From Enterococcaceae bacterium OF42-14pH9A (GTDB lineage: Bacteria; Bacillota; Bacilli; Lactobacillales; Enterococcaceae), in the NCBI GenBank assembly GCA_027692465.1, contig JAQEYU010000002.1, forward strand, positions 620,001 to 684,000: 64,000 nucleotides of DNA, written 5' to 3'. This document shows positions 41,608 through 51,354 of this stretch, piece after piece (the first letter of the stretch is position 1; every line of letters starts with the position of its first letter). The translations under genes and the position numbers were made by a program. The notes beneath the pieces were generated by a model. It was not told where the DNA came from. It did not search any database and worked only from the letters and a program-made list of their open reading frames with translations.

Positions 41608-42576
41608 TCAGACTTCCTTGTCGTTGGCTACCGGCTCGCCGAAAATCGGCAGCCCATCATGCCCCCAAGTGAATTCCTGTGCAATCGCATGACGATTCGG
41701 ATTGTCCAGTGGATCGCCCTCTTTGTTTTTCTCTGGGCGGGCATGATAGATCAAAATATCGTTGCCGGATTCGTCCACTGTGAATGAGTTGTGGCCGGGG
41801 CCGAATTGCCGATTTGTCTCAGAGGATACAAAGACCGGTTCGGGTGATTTGTGCCAAGCGCCGCCATCCAGCAAATCATCATCCGCATTGGCCCACAGCA
41901 ACCCCATAGCATAGTTTTCATCAGTGGCGCTGCCGGAATAGGTAATGATGATCTTTCCGTAGCGTTTAATGACAGCCGGTCCTTCATTTACCAAAAAGCC
42001 GATTTTCTCCCAATCATACTCCGGAATTGACAATAAGATCTGCGGTCCTTTCAGCGTCCATGGATTAGCCATCTCCGAAATGTACAGATTGGAATTACCC
42101 GGAATACGAGGATCTTGTTGTGCCCAAACATAATAGAGCTTGCCGTCGTTTTCGAAAACGGTGGCATCCAGGCTGAAGCTGTCAAAGGCTGTCTTCACTT
42201 GTTCTTTAACTTCCCACTCCCCTTCAAAAGGATCGGAATTCTCATTTGCGATGACAAACATTCGATGATGATGCTTGCGGGAACGACCATTTTCTTCATC
42301 GCTGGCAGCAAAGTAAACATACCAGACACCATCGATAAAATGGATTTCCGGTGCCCAGATCAGATTCTTCATCGGGCCGCTGTCAGGAGCATGCCAAATG
42401 GTTTTGATTTCACCATCTTCAAGATTATTCAACGAGTCGCCTCGCCGCAGTTCAATCGTCTGATAACCGGGAACCGAACCGGTAAAGTAATATTTCCCGT
42501 CAGTGTGCTTATAGACCCAAGGATCCGCTCGCTGCAAAACGATGGGATTATGGATTTTATTCTTCGTGATAGTCAT
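41608..42576 (-). CDS. GH43 alpha-L-arabinofuranosidase-type enzyme
   Basis: 322 residues, single five-bladed propeller. Seen: NPIVLQRADPWVYKHTDGKY (catalytic base Asp in ADPW), SFSLDATVFENDGKLYYVWA (Asp), FLVNEGPAVIKRYGKIIITY (acid Glu), RQFGPGHNSFTVD (metal His). This ADPW/NEGP form fits the GH43_26-like exo-arabinosidases. Cytosolic, no signal peptide. It follows the GH43 lipoprotein gene by 3 bp in the operon, with AAAGGAAG upstream of ATG. Confidence 0.88.
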   Translation of the reverse strand: MTITKNKIHNPIVLQRADPWVYKHTDGKYYFTGSVPGYQTIELRRGDSLNNLEDGEIKTIWHAPDSGPMKNLIWAPEIHFIDGVWYVYFAASDEENGRSRKHHHRMFVIANENSDPFEGEWEVKEQVKTAFDSFSLDATVFENDGKLYYVWAQQDPRIPGNSNLYISEMANPWTLKGPQILLSIPEYDWEKIGFLVNEGPAVIKRYGKIIITYSGSATDENYAMGLLWANADDDLLDGGAWHKSPEPVFVSSETNRQFGPGHNSFTVDESGNDILIYHARPEKNKEGDPLDNPNRHAIAQEFTWGHDGLPIFGEPVANDKEV

Positions 42577-42579
42577 TTC

Positions 42580-44004
42580 CTACTTCCTTTCGATCAAGAA
42601 TACCGGGGTGCCGTCCGAAGCGGTCCCGGTAAAACTCATGACTTGTTTTTTCTGCCGAGTATCCCAAGCTGAGATAAAGCGGCCCTTGTAGTTTTCACCG
42701 GCGATGGTCAACGCAGCATCTTGGCGACTGTTGTCCGCAGCTGCCTGCCAGCTGCCGGAGACCGCACCGCTCACTTGGCCTCGTTTGGCCAATCGGATTT
42801 CCTCAGGTTCAGCGATTTGGTCACTGATATCCTTAGTAAAGCGGATCAAATCATAGGTGCCGATCAACTGCTTTTCCTGATAAGCGCCGATAGTCTCATC
42901 ACCATAACGCAGCGGACTGACAACCGGCCAGCCTTCTTCTGTGAACCACATCTGATGGACCCGCAACAGGTGCTGTTCTCCCGAGTTCGGAAAGCGGCTG
43001 TGAAAAATCAGGAAATAGCGGTCCGTCTTTTCATCGTAATAAACAGAATTGTGTCCTGGTGAGATATAACCGTCATTGGTCATGCCATCGTCTTTCGTAT
43101 AAGTAAAATTCCCCATCAGCTTTACTCCGTAAGGTTCGATACTTACGTCGTCAAAGCTGGTATTGGGCCGACCCATGACAGTTTCCATCGAGTTGCCCTG
43201 GCTGTCTTCATACGGACCATCGGGAGATTTGGAACGAACGACCCGCATATTGTAGCCGCCATAAGAATCCAAACCGCCAAAGGACAAGAAAAGATAGTAG
43301 TAACCGGTATCCTTGTTATATTGGATATAAGGAGCTTCAATCCGACTATGATTGCCACCGATCAATCGTTTGCCATATGAGTTGCGATCTTTGGGCAACC
43401 CCGTTGTCTCATCCATCTCCAGGATATAGATTCCTCCCGAATACGACCCATAGACCATCCACAGCTTGCCCGTTTCATCATAAAATACGTGGGGATCAAT
43501 CACATTCGGATCAGTGGTAGCATCATAATCAGTATCAAATTGCGGTGATGTCCCCGAATACAGAAAGGATTCCACTTTCTTGTATGGCCCGTCGATCTGA
43601 TCGGAAACAGCGACTCCCAAAACCGATAGCGGGGATGTTCCCTGGCATAGGCAGTAATACATATAGTAACGGCCATCTTTTAGGCGGATGATATCGCCGG
43701 CCCACAGCGTATCGGTCTTAGCGTAGTCAAACTCAGAGGACAACTCTTTACGGATATCATCGAATAAACGATCTTCTGCGACTGATCCCTGCAACTGCTC
43801 CCAGCTCATAAGATCCGGACTTTTGGCAAACATCATGTGAGAACCGATTACGTAGAAGTTATCCCCGTCTTTGATCACAGAAGGATCATGGACGGAAGCT
43901 TCTTCAAAAACCGGTTCTTTCAGCGTCGGCACAGCCTCAGCACCGCAGGCAGACAATAAAAGTACGGTCCCGCCAAGGATCAGATACCGGCCCAGCTTAT
44001 TCAT
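42580..44004 (-). CDS. GH43 endo-arabinanase-type lipoprotein
   Basis: 474 residues. Lipoprotein signal MNKLGRYLILGGTVLLLSAC with lipobox LSAC, so the enzyme is anchored outside the membrane. The GH43 triad lies in ASVHDPSVIKDGDNFYVIGS, NVIDPHVFYDETGKLWMVYG and SRIEAPYIQYNKD; SPGHNSVYYD carries the metal His. An extra C-terminal beta domain follows (about 380-474). It likely cuts arabinan outside the cell. ATG 44004 overlaps the upstream DUF624 gene by 8 nt; the longer frame to 44082 has no ribosome site or signal peptide. Confidence 0.9.
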   Translation of the reverse strand: MNKLGRYLILGGTVLLLSACGAEAVPTLKEPVFEEASVHDPSVIKDGDNFYVIGSHMMFAKSPDLMSWEQLQGSVAEDRLFDDIRKELSSEFDYAKTDTLWAGDIIRLKDGRYYMYYCLCQGTSPLSVLGVAVSDQIDGPYKKVESFLYSGTSPQFDTDYDATTDPNVIDPHVFYDETGKLWMVYGSYSGGIYILEMDETTGLPKDRNSYGKRLIGGNHSRIEAPYIQYNKDTGYYYLFLSFGGLDSYGGYNMRVVRSKSPDGPYEDSQGNSMETVMGRPNTSFDDVSIEPYGVKLMGNFTYTKDDGMTNDGYISPGHNSVYYDEKTDRYFLIFHSRFPNSGEQHLLRVHQMWFTEEGWPVVSPLRYGDETIGAYQEKQLIGTYDLIRFTKDISDQIAEPEEIRLAKRGQVSGAVSGSWQAAADNSRQDAALTIAGENYKGRFISAWDTRQKKQVMSFTGTASDGTPVFLIERK

Positions 44005-44608
44005 GGACCACCAGACCTTTTTTGCGATAACCGTTCTCCAGCAGTTTGCAGGTAACAAAGAGAACCGCTGCAGCCAGAACAAAGAACAACCAGTTAAAAC
44101 GCAGACACAGGATGAAGAAACTGCCGAATACCAGGAGGCTCAGCAGACTTTCCACCGGCAAAAGCAGCGGCGCAGTCAATGCAGCGAGCAGTTTGGCTTT
44201 TAGAGAATCGCCACTGACTGTTTGCACATAGCAAAACTGAACCATCGCCAACAGTAGATAACACAGCAGCAACAGCGCCGGCCACAAAAACAATGCCTTC
44301 ATCAACGAATTCTGCTGCACTACCAGGATGTCCAAATAAGTCACCAAAAGAGCTGCCGGAAACAGCAATACACTCAAACGGAAAGCTTTCAATCCGGTCA
44401 ACCATTCAGAGCAGAAGCGTTTGACGACTTGCCAATACGCAGCATAGCCGTCAAAAAGCTCCCGATCCTGGCAGAGTTTAATCAATGCATACGTACTGGG
44501 AACCAGGCCGCCAAAGAAGAGTCCGCACACGATTCCCACTGCCCACAGCAGATTTAAAAGAACGAACATCACCAAGTAATTGAGGCCTTTCATCATTTTG
44601 GTGGTCAT
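43997..44608 (-). CDS. DUF624 (YesL-like) membrane protein
   Basis: 203 residues with five hydrophobic segments (YLVMFVLLNLLWAVGIVCGL, FRLSVLLFPAALLVTYLDIL, ALFLWPALLLLCYLLLAMVQ and two near the C-terminus). YesL-type proteins are regularly found inside ABC sugar-import operons; their role is not known, probably in transporter or cell-surface assembly. Overlaps the lipoprotein gene. Confidence 0.82.
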   Translation of the reverse strand: MTTKMMKGLNYLVMFVLLNLLWAVGIVCGLFFGGLVPSTYALIKLCQDRELFDGYAAYWQVVKRFCSEWLTGLKAFRLSVLLFPAALLVTYLDILVVQQNSLMKALFLWPALLLLCYLLLAMVQFCYVQTVSGDSLKAKLLAALTAPLLLPVESLLSLLVFGSFFILCLRFNWLFFVLAAAVLFVTCKLLENGYRKKGLVVHE

Positions 44609-44614
44609 AAGTCA

Positions 44615-45460
44615 TTATCCTTTCATACCGGAAAGTGCGACAGACTCGATAATCTGCTTTTGGAAAATAATGAAACAGATCAATACCGGCAGCAATGAAA
44701 CAACAGATGCAGCCATAATCAGTGGGTAGTCTGTCTGGATCGCATAAGCAGCATTCAAGTTGGCAATCACTACCTGCAGCGTTTGTTTTTCAGGGCTGTT
44801 CAGGTAAATCAACGGTGCCAGATAATCGTTCCAGGCACCCATGAACCAGAGAATGAATTGGGCAGCTACCGCCGGCCGGATCAGCGGGAAGATTAGTTTA
44901 AAGAACGTTTGTAAGTACCCGGCACCGTCGATTTTCGCCGCTTCCACAATGGAATCGGGAATATTGGACAGGTATTGCTTCAGGAAAAAGATCATCGTGA
45001 TATTACCGAACATCCCGGGAATGATCAGCGGCAACAGGGTATCCACCCAACCGATTTTTGAGAAGATCATAAACTGCGGAATCATGACTGCCGGATACGG
45101 GATCATCAAAGCCGACAACAAGCAGAGAAACAAAACATTTTTAAACGGCATCCGTAATTTAGCAAAAGAGAAAGCTGCCATACTGGAAGTCAGTGTCCCC
45201 ACGATGGTCACCGACAAGGACACGATGATCGTATTGCGGATACCGGAAACCAGTGTATCGACTTCTGTCAAACGTTTGTAAGCATCAAATTGGATTGGAT
45301 CCGGGATCCATTGCGGCGGCAGTTGGAAGACACCGGCTTTATCTTTCAATGAGGTCGAGATCATCCACAACAGCGGTCCTACCATGACGATAGCGCCGAT
45401 GGACAGGATGAGCACGATGATGATATTGGAAACTTTATTTTTTTTCTTCATTTGATTCAC
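44615..45460 (-). CDS. Carbohydrate ABC transporter permease, MalG type
   Basis: 281 residues, six helices. The EAA loop VEAAKIDGAGYLQTFFKLIFPLIRP that contacts the ATPase is present and complete. Start ATG 45460 with GGGGTG ahead. It pairs with the MalF-type permease 4 bp upstream. No ATPase gene lies in the cluster, so a shared MsmX-type ATPase coded elsewhere is likely, as in many firmicutes. Confidence 0.9.
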   Translation of the reverse strand: MNQMKKKNKVSNIIIVLILSIGAIVMVGPLLWMISTSLKDKAGVFQLPPQWIPDPIQFDAYKRLTEVDTLVSGIRNTIIVSLSVTIVGTLTSSMAAFSFAKLRMPFKNVLFLCLLSALMIPYPAVMIPQFMIFSKIGWVDTLLPLIIPGMFGNITMIFFLKQYLSNIPDSIVEAAKIDGAGYLQTFFKLIFPLIRPAVAAQFILWFMGAWNDYLAPLIYLNSPEKQTLQVVIANLNAAYAIQTDYPLIMAASVVSLLPVLICFIIFQKQIIESVALSGMKG

Positions 45461-45464
45461 CCCG

Positions 45465-46385
45465 TTAATCTAACGTATAGCTGTTGCGGCTGTTCATATA
45501 AAATTGGAAGGCTGTGATTGCAAACACCAGCAGCGCCAGGATCAGCGCCATACTGCTGGCATAACCCATCTGCCAGTTTTTGAAGGCTTTCTGCCATAAA
45601 TACCAGACAACAGTTGCTGAACTATATTTCGGACCACCCGTCGGCGTCATGATATTGACCTCGGTAAAGATCTGAGAGCCGCCGATAATATTGGTCACCA
45701 CCAAGAAGAACGTCACCGGTTTGACCATTGGCCAGGTAATATTTCTGAAGCGCTGGAAGGAAGAGGCTCCGTCCAATTCCGCCGCTTCGTAAAAAGTTTT
45801 CGGCACGCTTTGGATCGCCGCCAAATACAGCAGCATAGAATACCCTAATCCTTTCCAAACCGTCATGATGATAATCGCCGGCTTGACGGTATCCGCATTC
45901 TGCAACCAGTTGGGACCTTTGATTCCGATCAGCGCCAGCACTTGGTTCACCAAACCAAAATCCCCGTTGTAAGCCCATTGCCACAAGATGGAAATAGCGG
46001 CCAGTGAGGAAATCACCGGAATATAGTATATCGTCCGGAAAATTGTCGTTCCTTTGATCCCCCGACTCAAAGCAGATGCCAATAAAAAGGACAGCAGCAA
46101 GCCGATCGGAATCCCCAACATCAGATAGACCGTATTAAACATTGTTTTATAAAAGTATTCGTCTTTGAATAATTTCCGAAAATTGTCCAATCCGATAAAA
46201 TTCATTTGACCCAAACCATTCCAGTCGGTAAATGCCGCATAGGTTGAATAGAGTAAGGGAATGGCTGAAAACAATACGAAACCGATCACCGGCAGCAATA
46301 CGAATAAAAATGCCACCCGATGTTCATGTACATATAATTTGCTGGTACGCTTTTTCTTTGCGGAGACTGTTTTTGCTTGTTCCAC
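45465..46385 (-). CDS. Carbohydrate ABC transporter permease, MalF type
   Basis: 306 residues, six helices after a basic N-terminus (AKKKRTSKLYVHEHR). EAA loop YEAAELDGASSFQRFRNITWP. The start is GTG 46385 with AAAGGAGG 6 nt upstream. Second gene after the binding protein; a 203-bp gap with small hairpins separates them, which may tune the ratio of binding protein to permeases. Confidence 0.9.
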   Translation of the reverse strand: MEQAKTVSAKKKRTSKLYVHEHRVAFLFVLLPVIGFVLFSAIPLLYSTYAAFTDWNGLGQMNFIGLDNFRKLFKDEYFYKTMFNTVYLMLGIPIGLLLSFLLASALSRGIKGTTIFRTIYYIPVISSLAAISILWQWAYNGDFGLVNQVLALIGIKGPNWLQNADTVKPAIIIMTVWKGLGYSMLLYLAAIQSVPKTFYEAAELDGASSFQRFRNITWPMVKPVTFFLVVTNIIGGSQIFTEVNIMTPTGGPKYSSATVVWYLWQKAFKNWQMGYASSMALILALLVFAITAFQFYMNSRNSYTLD

Positions 46386-46588
46386 GATAAATCCTCCTTT
46401 ATACAGGTACTGACCGGCTGCGGCCTGCTTATCTGCTTAATAAGCAGCGCCTTCTGCCGGCAAAAAACATCTGCGAAAAGACCCGCTGTGACAGCTTCAA
46501 GACTTTTGGCAGGTGCATTTGCCTGCATCCGCCTGCAGCTTTTCATTGAATGGGATCGCAGGTGTTTTCACCTGCAACCCCACCGTTG

Positions 46589-47932
46589 TTATTGCGCTGT
46601 TTTTTGTTGTTGAATAGCACTATCCAGTTTTTCCTGCATCCGTGGCTGCACTTCTTTTACATATTCGGCAGCTGTTTGATCGCCGTCCAATACGGTTTGA
46701 ATATTGATAAAGAATTCATCGTACCATTCGGCATTGTAGGTTTGGGCAGCCGGCATTGGACGACCGTAATCTTGTACGATATCCAAAAATTCCTGCTTAT
46801 TGCTTGGCACAGATTCTGTATCCGAAGCCCAATTTTCAGCCATGTCGATCAAATTCGGGATCTGGATCTCCGCATCCAAGAGCTGTTGCTGCCCTTCTTC
46901 TGAAGCAGACAGATATTCGACTAATTTGACTGCTTTGTCCGGCTGCTTGGTTTTAGCCGAAACACCAATACCCAAGGAACCTACATAAGTGGCTGATTTG
47001 CCGGTTTTACCTGCCGGCCAAGGAATCAAATCGTATTCGAAGTCAAGTTTTGCATAGGTACTCATATCCCAAGGACCTACCGGGAAGAAGGCAATCTCGC
47101 CGTTCATCCAGCGTTGATAGGTATCCAGCGTTTGGGCATCCGAGATTGAAGGGGTGACTTTATATTTGTTTTGCAGATCAGCGAAAGTTTGCAACGCTTC
47201 TGCAAATTCCGGTGTATCGACTGTGACTTTGGTTTTGTCTTCATTGATCCAATCGCCGCCATTGCTCCAGACGAAGGATTGCAGACTCCAGTTAACGTTG
47301 AACCCGGTAGCCCATTGATCCAGTTTGCCGTCACCATCTGAATCTCTGGTCAATTTTTGACATACCTCGATAAACTCAGCCCAAGTCAATGGTGTATCTT
47401 TATCCGGCAGTTCTACGCCGGCATCCTTAAACATATCCTTGTTGTAGCCCAAAGCAAATGGACCTACGTCTTTTGGCAAGCCGTACAAAGCACCTTGACC
47501 GACTTTTTTGCCGTCATAACGATAGCTGTTGACGCCGTATTCCCAGATGTTGCTCAAGTCGAAATCGCCGTTTTCTACTTTGTCAGTGATGTCCAGAAGT
47601 ACTCCATTGTCTACATAAGGCATCAAATTGCTTTGTTCAATATAAAAGACATCAGGTACTTTACCGCCGGAGATTGCTGCCTGGAGCTTGGTGGCATACT
47701 GATCTGCATCGGTGACGACCATTTTTACTTTGACATCTTCTTTTTCTTCAAATTTCTTGATTGCTGCTTCGTAAGCTTTCTTTTCATCTTGTCCTCCACG
47801 GAACATGAAAGTCAGCTCTTCATTCGAACCGTTGTCTCCGGAACCACCCTTTGAATCGTTCCCGCATGCAGCCAGCATGACCATCGAACCCAATGCAACC
47901 ATACTTACGCCCATCAATTTTTTGAACTTCAT
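46589..47932 (-). CDS. Extracellular sugar-binding lipoprotein of ABC importer
   Basis: 447 residues. Lipobox MLAAC after a typical signal peptide, then an acidic, Gly/Ser-rich linker and the family 1 binding-protein fold ([57 protein letters not shown]). It should catch arabino-oligosaccharides released by the GH43 enzymes (inference from operon). ATG 47932 is chosen; AAAGG lies 9 nt upstream, while ATG 47941 directly abuts that site. First gene of the operon. Confidence 0.9.
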   Translation of the reverse strand: MKFKKLMGVSMVALGSMVMLAACGNDSKGGSGDNGSNEELTFMFRGGQDEKKAYEAAIKKFEEKEDVKVKMVVTDADQYATKLQAAISGGKVPDVFYIEQSNLMPYVDNGVLLDITDKVENGDFDLSNIWEYGVNSYRYDGKKVGQGALYGLPKDVGPFALGYNKDMFKDAGVELPDKDTPLTWAEFIEVCQKLTRDSDGDGKLDQWATGFNVNWSLQSFVWSNGGDWINEDKTKVTVDTPEFAEALQTFADLQNKYKVTPSISDAQTLDTYQRWMNGEIAFFPVGPWDMSTYAKLDFEYDLIPWPAGKTGKSATYVGSLGIGVSAKTKQPDKAVKLVEYLSASEEGQQQLLDAEIQIPNLIDMAENWASDTESVPSNKQEFLDIVQDYGRPMPAAQTYNAEWYDEFFINIQTVLDGDQTAAEYVKEVQPRMQEKLDSAIQQQKTAQ

Positions 47933-48082
47933 CTCTTCCATCCTTTCTTAAAACCCTTTTTTCTATTTCATTAATGACTGAATCCAAGAGATTTTCCTCT
48001 TTTTAGGTAAATAACAATATTAAGGAACAACACTCTCAAGAAAGAACCATTAATGAATTTACAACCAAATAATACCCTCAAC

Positions 48083-48096
48083 TGCAAACGCTGTCA
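48083..48096 (-). promoter_or_regulatory. cre site (CcpA) for the arabinan operon
   Basis: TGCAAACGCTGTCA matches the consensus TGNAARCGNWWWCA at 13 of 14 positions. It lies about 150 bp upstream of the binding-protein start and on the path to the divergent regulator, so catabolite repression of the importer operon is likely. Confidence 0.78.
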
Positions 48097-48186
48097 ACTA
48101 TATTCTTATTAATTAATCAAAATATCTCCTAATTATAATTAGCTATATTATTAATTCTAAACTTTTTAAACGCTTTTATTTACAGT

Positions 48187-48206
48187 TGTTAATATATATG
48201 TTAACA
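48187..48206. promoter_or_regulatory. TGTTAA-N8-TTAACA dyad, probable regulator operator
   Basis: TGTTAA (48187-48192) and TTAACA (48201-48206) with an 8-bp TATATATG centre, 31 bp before the ArsR-type gene. More AT-rich dyads (TTAATTAA at 48110, TAATTATAATTA at 48130) fill the 300-bp divergent region; nothing else was seen there. Confidence 0.55.
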
Positions 48207-48237
48207 TAAACCCAACAATTAAGATTGAGGTGTTAGT

Positions 48238-49128
48238 ATGCAATTAGATATCACTGATGATTCTTTAAAAGTCTATGAAGCATTGGCCAGCAGCGTCCGA
48301 ATCCGGATCATCCAACTGCTGTCAAAAAATAAAATGAGTATCAAGGATCTGGCACAAGCACTGGGACTTTCCAGTGCAATCGTCACTATGCATATCCGCA
48401 AATTGGAAGAAGCCAATATTATCAAGACGGAAAAGGTCGGCCAAAGTAAGATCTCCAGTTTAAAGGTGGATCATATCGATATCAACTTTCCTGAAAAAAT
48501 CTTCAATGCCTTTGATATTCAAGAAAACGACATCCCCATCGGTTTGTATACCGATTTCCAGGTGGAGCCTACCTGCGGGCTGGCGACCTTGACAGATTTT
48601 GTCGGGCCGGTGGATGAGCCGAAATTCTTTATGGATCCTAAGCGAATGGATGCCCGGATTCTCTGGTTCACCAAAGGCTTCGTGGAATATCAGACCCCCA
48701 ACTATCTGTCTGCCGACAACAAGCTTGAGATGATGGAGATCTCACTGGAAATTTCTTCAGAATTTCCTTTTGCCAATGACAACTGGCCCTCTGACATTAC
48801 CTTTACACTGAACGGCATCGAGCTGGGAACCTGGACCAGTCCCGGCGACTTCGCCGATATCCGCGGCAAGCTGAATCCTGATTGGTATCCCGACAACCTC
48901 AATCAGTACGGCCTTTTGAAGACTATCCGGATTCTCAATCACGGGACTTATATGGAAGGCGATCCGCTGTCCGGCGTGACCATCAATGATTTTCCTGCCG
49001 ATGCCGAGATGTGGCGTCTGAAGATTGAGGTCAAAGACGATGCTGCCAATGTCGGCGGCTGCACCCTCTTTGGCCAAGGTTTTGGTAATTACGATCAAAA
49101 CATCAAACTGAAATCTTACTACAGTTGA
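48238..49128 (+). CDS. ArsR-type regulator with a long C-terminal domain
   Basis: 296 residues. Residues 1-80 are an ArsR/HTH_5 winged helix (VRIRIIQLLSKNKMSIKDLA, QALGLSSAIVTMHIRKLEEA). The remaining 215 residues form a mainly beta domain (WTKGFVEYQTPNYL, ITFTLNGIELGTWTSPGDFA, CTLFGQGFGNYDQNI) with no metal-binding pattern that I can assign. Its place divergent from the arabinan operon suggests it senses arabinose or an arabinoside. GAGGTG precedes ATG. Confidence 0.82.
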   Translation: MQLDITDDSLKVYEALASSVRIRIIQLLSKNKMSIKDLAQALGLSSAIVTMHIRKLEEANIIKTEKVGQSKISSLKVDHIDINFPEKIFNAFDIQENDIPIGLYTDFQVEPTCGLATLTDFVGPVDEPKFFMDPKRMDARILWFTKGFVEYQTPNYLSADNKLEMMEISLEISSEFPFANDNWPSDITFTLNGIELGTWTSPGDFADIRGKLNPDWYPDNLNQYGLLKTIRILNHGTYMEGDPLSGVTINDFPADAEMWRLKIEVKDDAANVGGCTLFGQGFGNYDQNIKLKSYYS

Positions 49129-49137
49129 TGCTGTACA

Positions 49138-49192
49138 AAAAAGGTGCTGTCGGATCCCTGATATTTTCAGGAGATCCGGCAGCACCTTTTTG
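49138..49192. terminator. Bidirectional terminator
   Basis: About 22-bp hairpin with small bulges: AAAAAGGTGCTG (49138-49149) with CAGCACCTTTTT (49180-49191). It divides the regulator from the convergent alcohol dehydrogenase gene. Confidence 0.88.
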
Positions 49193-49255
49193 CGAGCCGG
49201 TTATGATTCAATTTAGCAATCCGATAGTGAGAAAAGCTTCTCAGTCATACGAGAC

Positions 49256-50422
49256 TTAGGCGTAATAAGCCGCTTCAAACAATGCCACGATATCGTCTTT
49301 ACTGCCTTTGCGAGGATTGGAGTACGCATTGCCGTCTTTCAAAGCATTTTCTGCCATCAGTTGGAAGTCTTTCGGATCGGCACCGATGGATTTGATATTG
49401 GCAGGAATACCTACGTCTTCTGAAATCCGTTCCAGCGCAGCAATCCCTCTTTCAGCGGCAGCCATTTTGGACAATCCGTCGATATTTTCACCCAGAAAAA
49501 CCGCGATATCAGCAAAACGTTCCGGGCTGGCAATCATATTCCAGCGTTCAACTGTCGGCATCAATACCGCACAGCAGACGCCATGGGGGGCATCGTATTG
49601 GCCGCCCAGCTGGTGGGCCATGGCATGGACATATCCCAAATCAGCATTGTTAAAGGCCATCCCTGCTAAGAGAGAAGCGTAGGCCATATTGGTGCGGGCC
49701 TCTAAGTCATGGCCGTTTGCCACAGCACGACGCAAGTATTGGCCGATTAGTTTGATTCCTTTTTCAGCTTGCGCATCAGTAATCGGGTTACGATTTTCGG
49801 AGACGTACGACTCCACACAGTGACAAAGGGCATCCATGCCGGTAGCAGCCGTCAGCTTTTGCGGAACATCCAGCATCAGCAAGGGATCATTGAATGAAAC
49901 CAATGGCACATTGCGCCAAGAAACAACCACAAATTTCAAATGAGTTTCTTCATTGGTGATTACTGCATGACGAGTAATTTCAGAGGCCGTTCCGGCGGTC
50001 GTATTCACAGCCATCAATGGTGGCAGGGGTTCTGTTAAGGTTTCAATCCCCACCAATTTTGTCAGGTCGTCGCCATTGGTCAGCAAAATACCAATTCCCT
50101 TGCCGCAATCATGGGCGGATCCGCCACCGACAGTGATGATGGAGTCACAGTTTTGTGCTTGGTACATTGCTGCACCGGCTTTGACATTGCGGATTTTGGG
50201 GTTGGGTTCCACTTCATCAAAGATTACATAGTCGACACCGGCTGCTTTTAGACTGGCTTCCGTCTGTTTAACCGGGCCGTTTGCCATATTCCGTAAAAAA
50301 CTGTCTGTTACGATCAAGACTTTGGTCATATGGAGTATTTGCGCCCGCTCACCGATTTTTTCAATAACACCGGGGCCAAAAAAATTCACACTGGGCATCA
50401 TAAAATCAAAATTTGTTTTCAT
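49256..50422 (-). CDS. Iron-containing alcohol dehydrogenase (1,3-propanediol dehydrogenase-like)
   Basis: 388 residues. NAD-binding glycine motif VGGGSAHDCGKGIG, metal ligands in TAATGMDALCHCVESY and in GYVHAMAHQLGGQYDAPHG, all features of group III Fe-ADH. Last gene of the glycerol operon, so it may reduce 3-hydroxypropanal or a related aldehyde, but no glycerol dehydratase is in the window. AAAGGAGC precedes ATG 50422. The 120-bp gap before dhaL shows no terminator. Confidence 0.9.
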   Translation of the reverse strand: MKTNFDFMMPSVNFFGPGVIEKIGERAQILHMTKVLIVTDSFLRNMANGPVKQTEASLKAAGVDYVIFDEVEPNPKIRNVKAGAAMYQAQNCDSIITVGGGSAHDCGKGIGILLTNGDDLTKLVGIETLTEPLPPLMAVNTTAGTASEITRHAVITNEETHLKFVVVSWRNVPLVSFNDPLLMLDVPQKLTAATGMDALCHCVESYVSENRNPITDAQAEKGIKLIGQYLRRAVANGHDLEARTNMAYASLLAGMAFNNADLGYVHAMAHQLGGQYDAPHGVCCAVLMPTVERWNMIASPERFADIAVFLGENIDGLSKMAAAERGIAALERISEDVGIPANIKSIGADPKDFQLMAENALKDGNAYSNPRKGSKDDIVALFEAAYYA

Positions 50423-50542
50423 ACTACTCGCTCCTTTTTTGCAAAGCTTTCAACCTGCTGCTCTAAAAGCTAAATTGTCGCGCTCAAAATATTCTCCGTG
50501 GTTGCTTCATTTCTTTTAGATATTCACAACCACATAATGAAT

Positions 50543-51139
50543 CTATAAATACTTCAGCAAAGTTGTAAACAACAACTCGCTGGAAGCCGCTCCGGGATCG
50601 ATATGCCCGAGGGCTCGTTCTCCCAGATAGGAAGCCCGCCCTTTTTTGGCTACCAGCTCAGCGGTATGATCTCTGGCCGCACGAATCACGCCCTCCGTCA
50701 GTTGTCCTTTCTTTAAGGCTGCCACTGCCGGAAGCCAGACATCCACCATGGTTTTGTCCTCCGCCTCGGCTTTGCCCCGCAGCTGGATCATTTGCAACCC
50801 CTGTTCCATGACTTCACCTAACTGTTCTTGGCTGTTGATTTCATCAATGTCTTTGACCGCTTTGGTGATCCCCATGAAGGCTGAACCATACAAGGGTCCG
50901 GAAGCTCCGCCGACCTTTGCGATCAATGCCATGGATAAAATCTTAGCGGTGTCAGCAATTGAGGTCGGCTGTTTTGCTGCGAAATCCACTTCATAGGCCA
51001 CCATACCGCGAGCCATGTTATTTCCATGATCTCCGTCGCCGATGGGAGTATCCAACTCGCTGAGATAACTTTTATTTGCTTCGATGGCTTGACCAAAATC
51101 AGCCAACCATGCTTGAAATTCTGTGACCGTCATTTTCAT
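50543..51139 (-). CDS. dhaL: Dihydroxyacetone kinase subunit DhaL
   Basis: 198 residues. N-terminal block LDTPIGDGDHGNNMARGM carries the Asp residues that hold Mg-ADP, and GGASGPLYGSAFM is the second nucleotide loop. DhaL keeps ADP tightly bound, is rephosphorylated by DhaM and hands the phosphate to DHA on DhaK. A family A element lies between this gene and dhaK. AAGGAGC precedes ATG 51139. Confidence 0.93.
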   Translation of the reverse strand: MKMTVTEFQAWLADFGQAIEANKSYLSELDTPIGDGDHGNNMARGMVAYEVDFAAKQPTSIADTAKILSMALIAKVGGASGPLYGSAFMGITKAVKDIDEINSQEQLGEVMEQGLQMIQLRGKAEAEDKTMVDVWLPAVAALKKGQLTEGVIRAARDHTAELVAKKGRASYLGERALGHIDPGAASSELLFTTLLKYL

Positions 51140-51196
51140 TGGTGCAATCGCTCCTTCGTTTTTTCTATCCAGGTTATATCTGAAATCAGCTGATTA

Positions 51197-51352
51197 GGGG
51201 GTGTCTGAAAACACCGAGGGGATCCAGATTTTTGCGGACCTGCCGAAATCAAGGAGTAAAGCACAGTTTATGTGGTCAAAGCTGCGCATTTACAACGCCG
51301 ATTGCGGTGAAAAGGTCCAAAAGATCTGCCACTGGTGTTTTCAGACACGCCC
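51197..51352 (+). mobile_element. Family A MITE-like element between dhaK and dhaL
   Basis: 156 bp flanked by TA (51195-51196 and 51353-51354). Ends GGGGGTGTCTGAAAACAC and GTGTTTTCAGACACGCCC. The interior matches the 37848 copy (AATCAAGGAGTAAAGCACAG, GATTGCGGTGAAAAGG). It sits directly after the dhaK stop codon and before dhaL on the same transcript. Confidence 0.85.
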
Positions 51353-51354
51353 TA

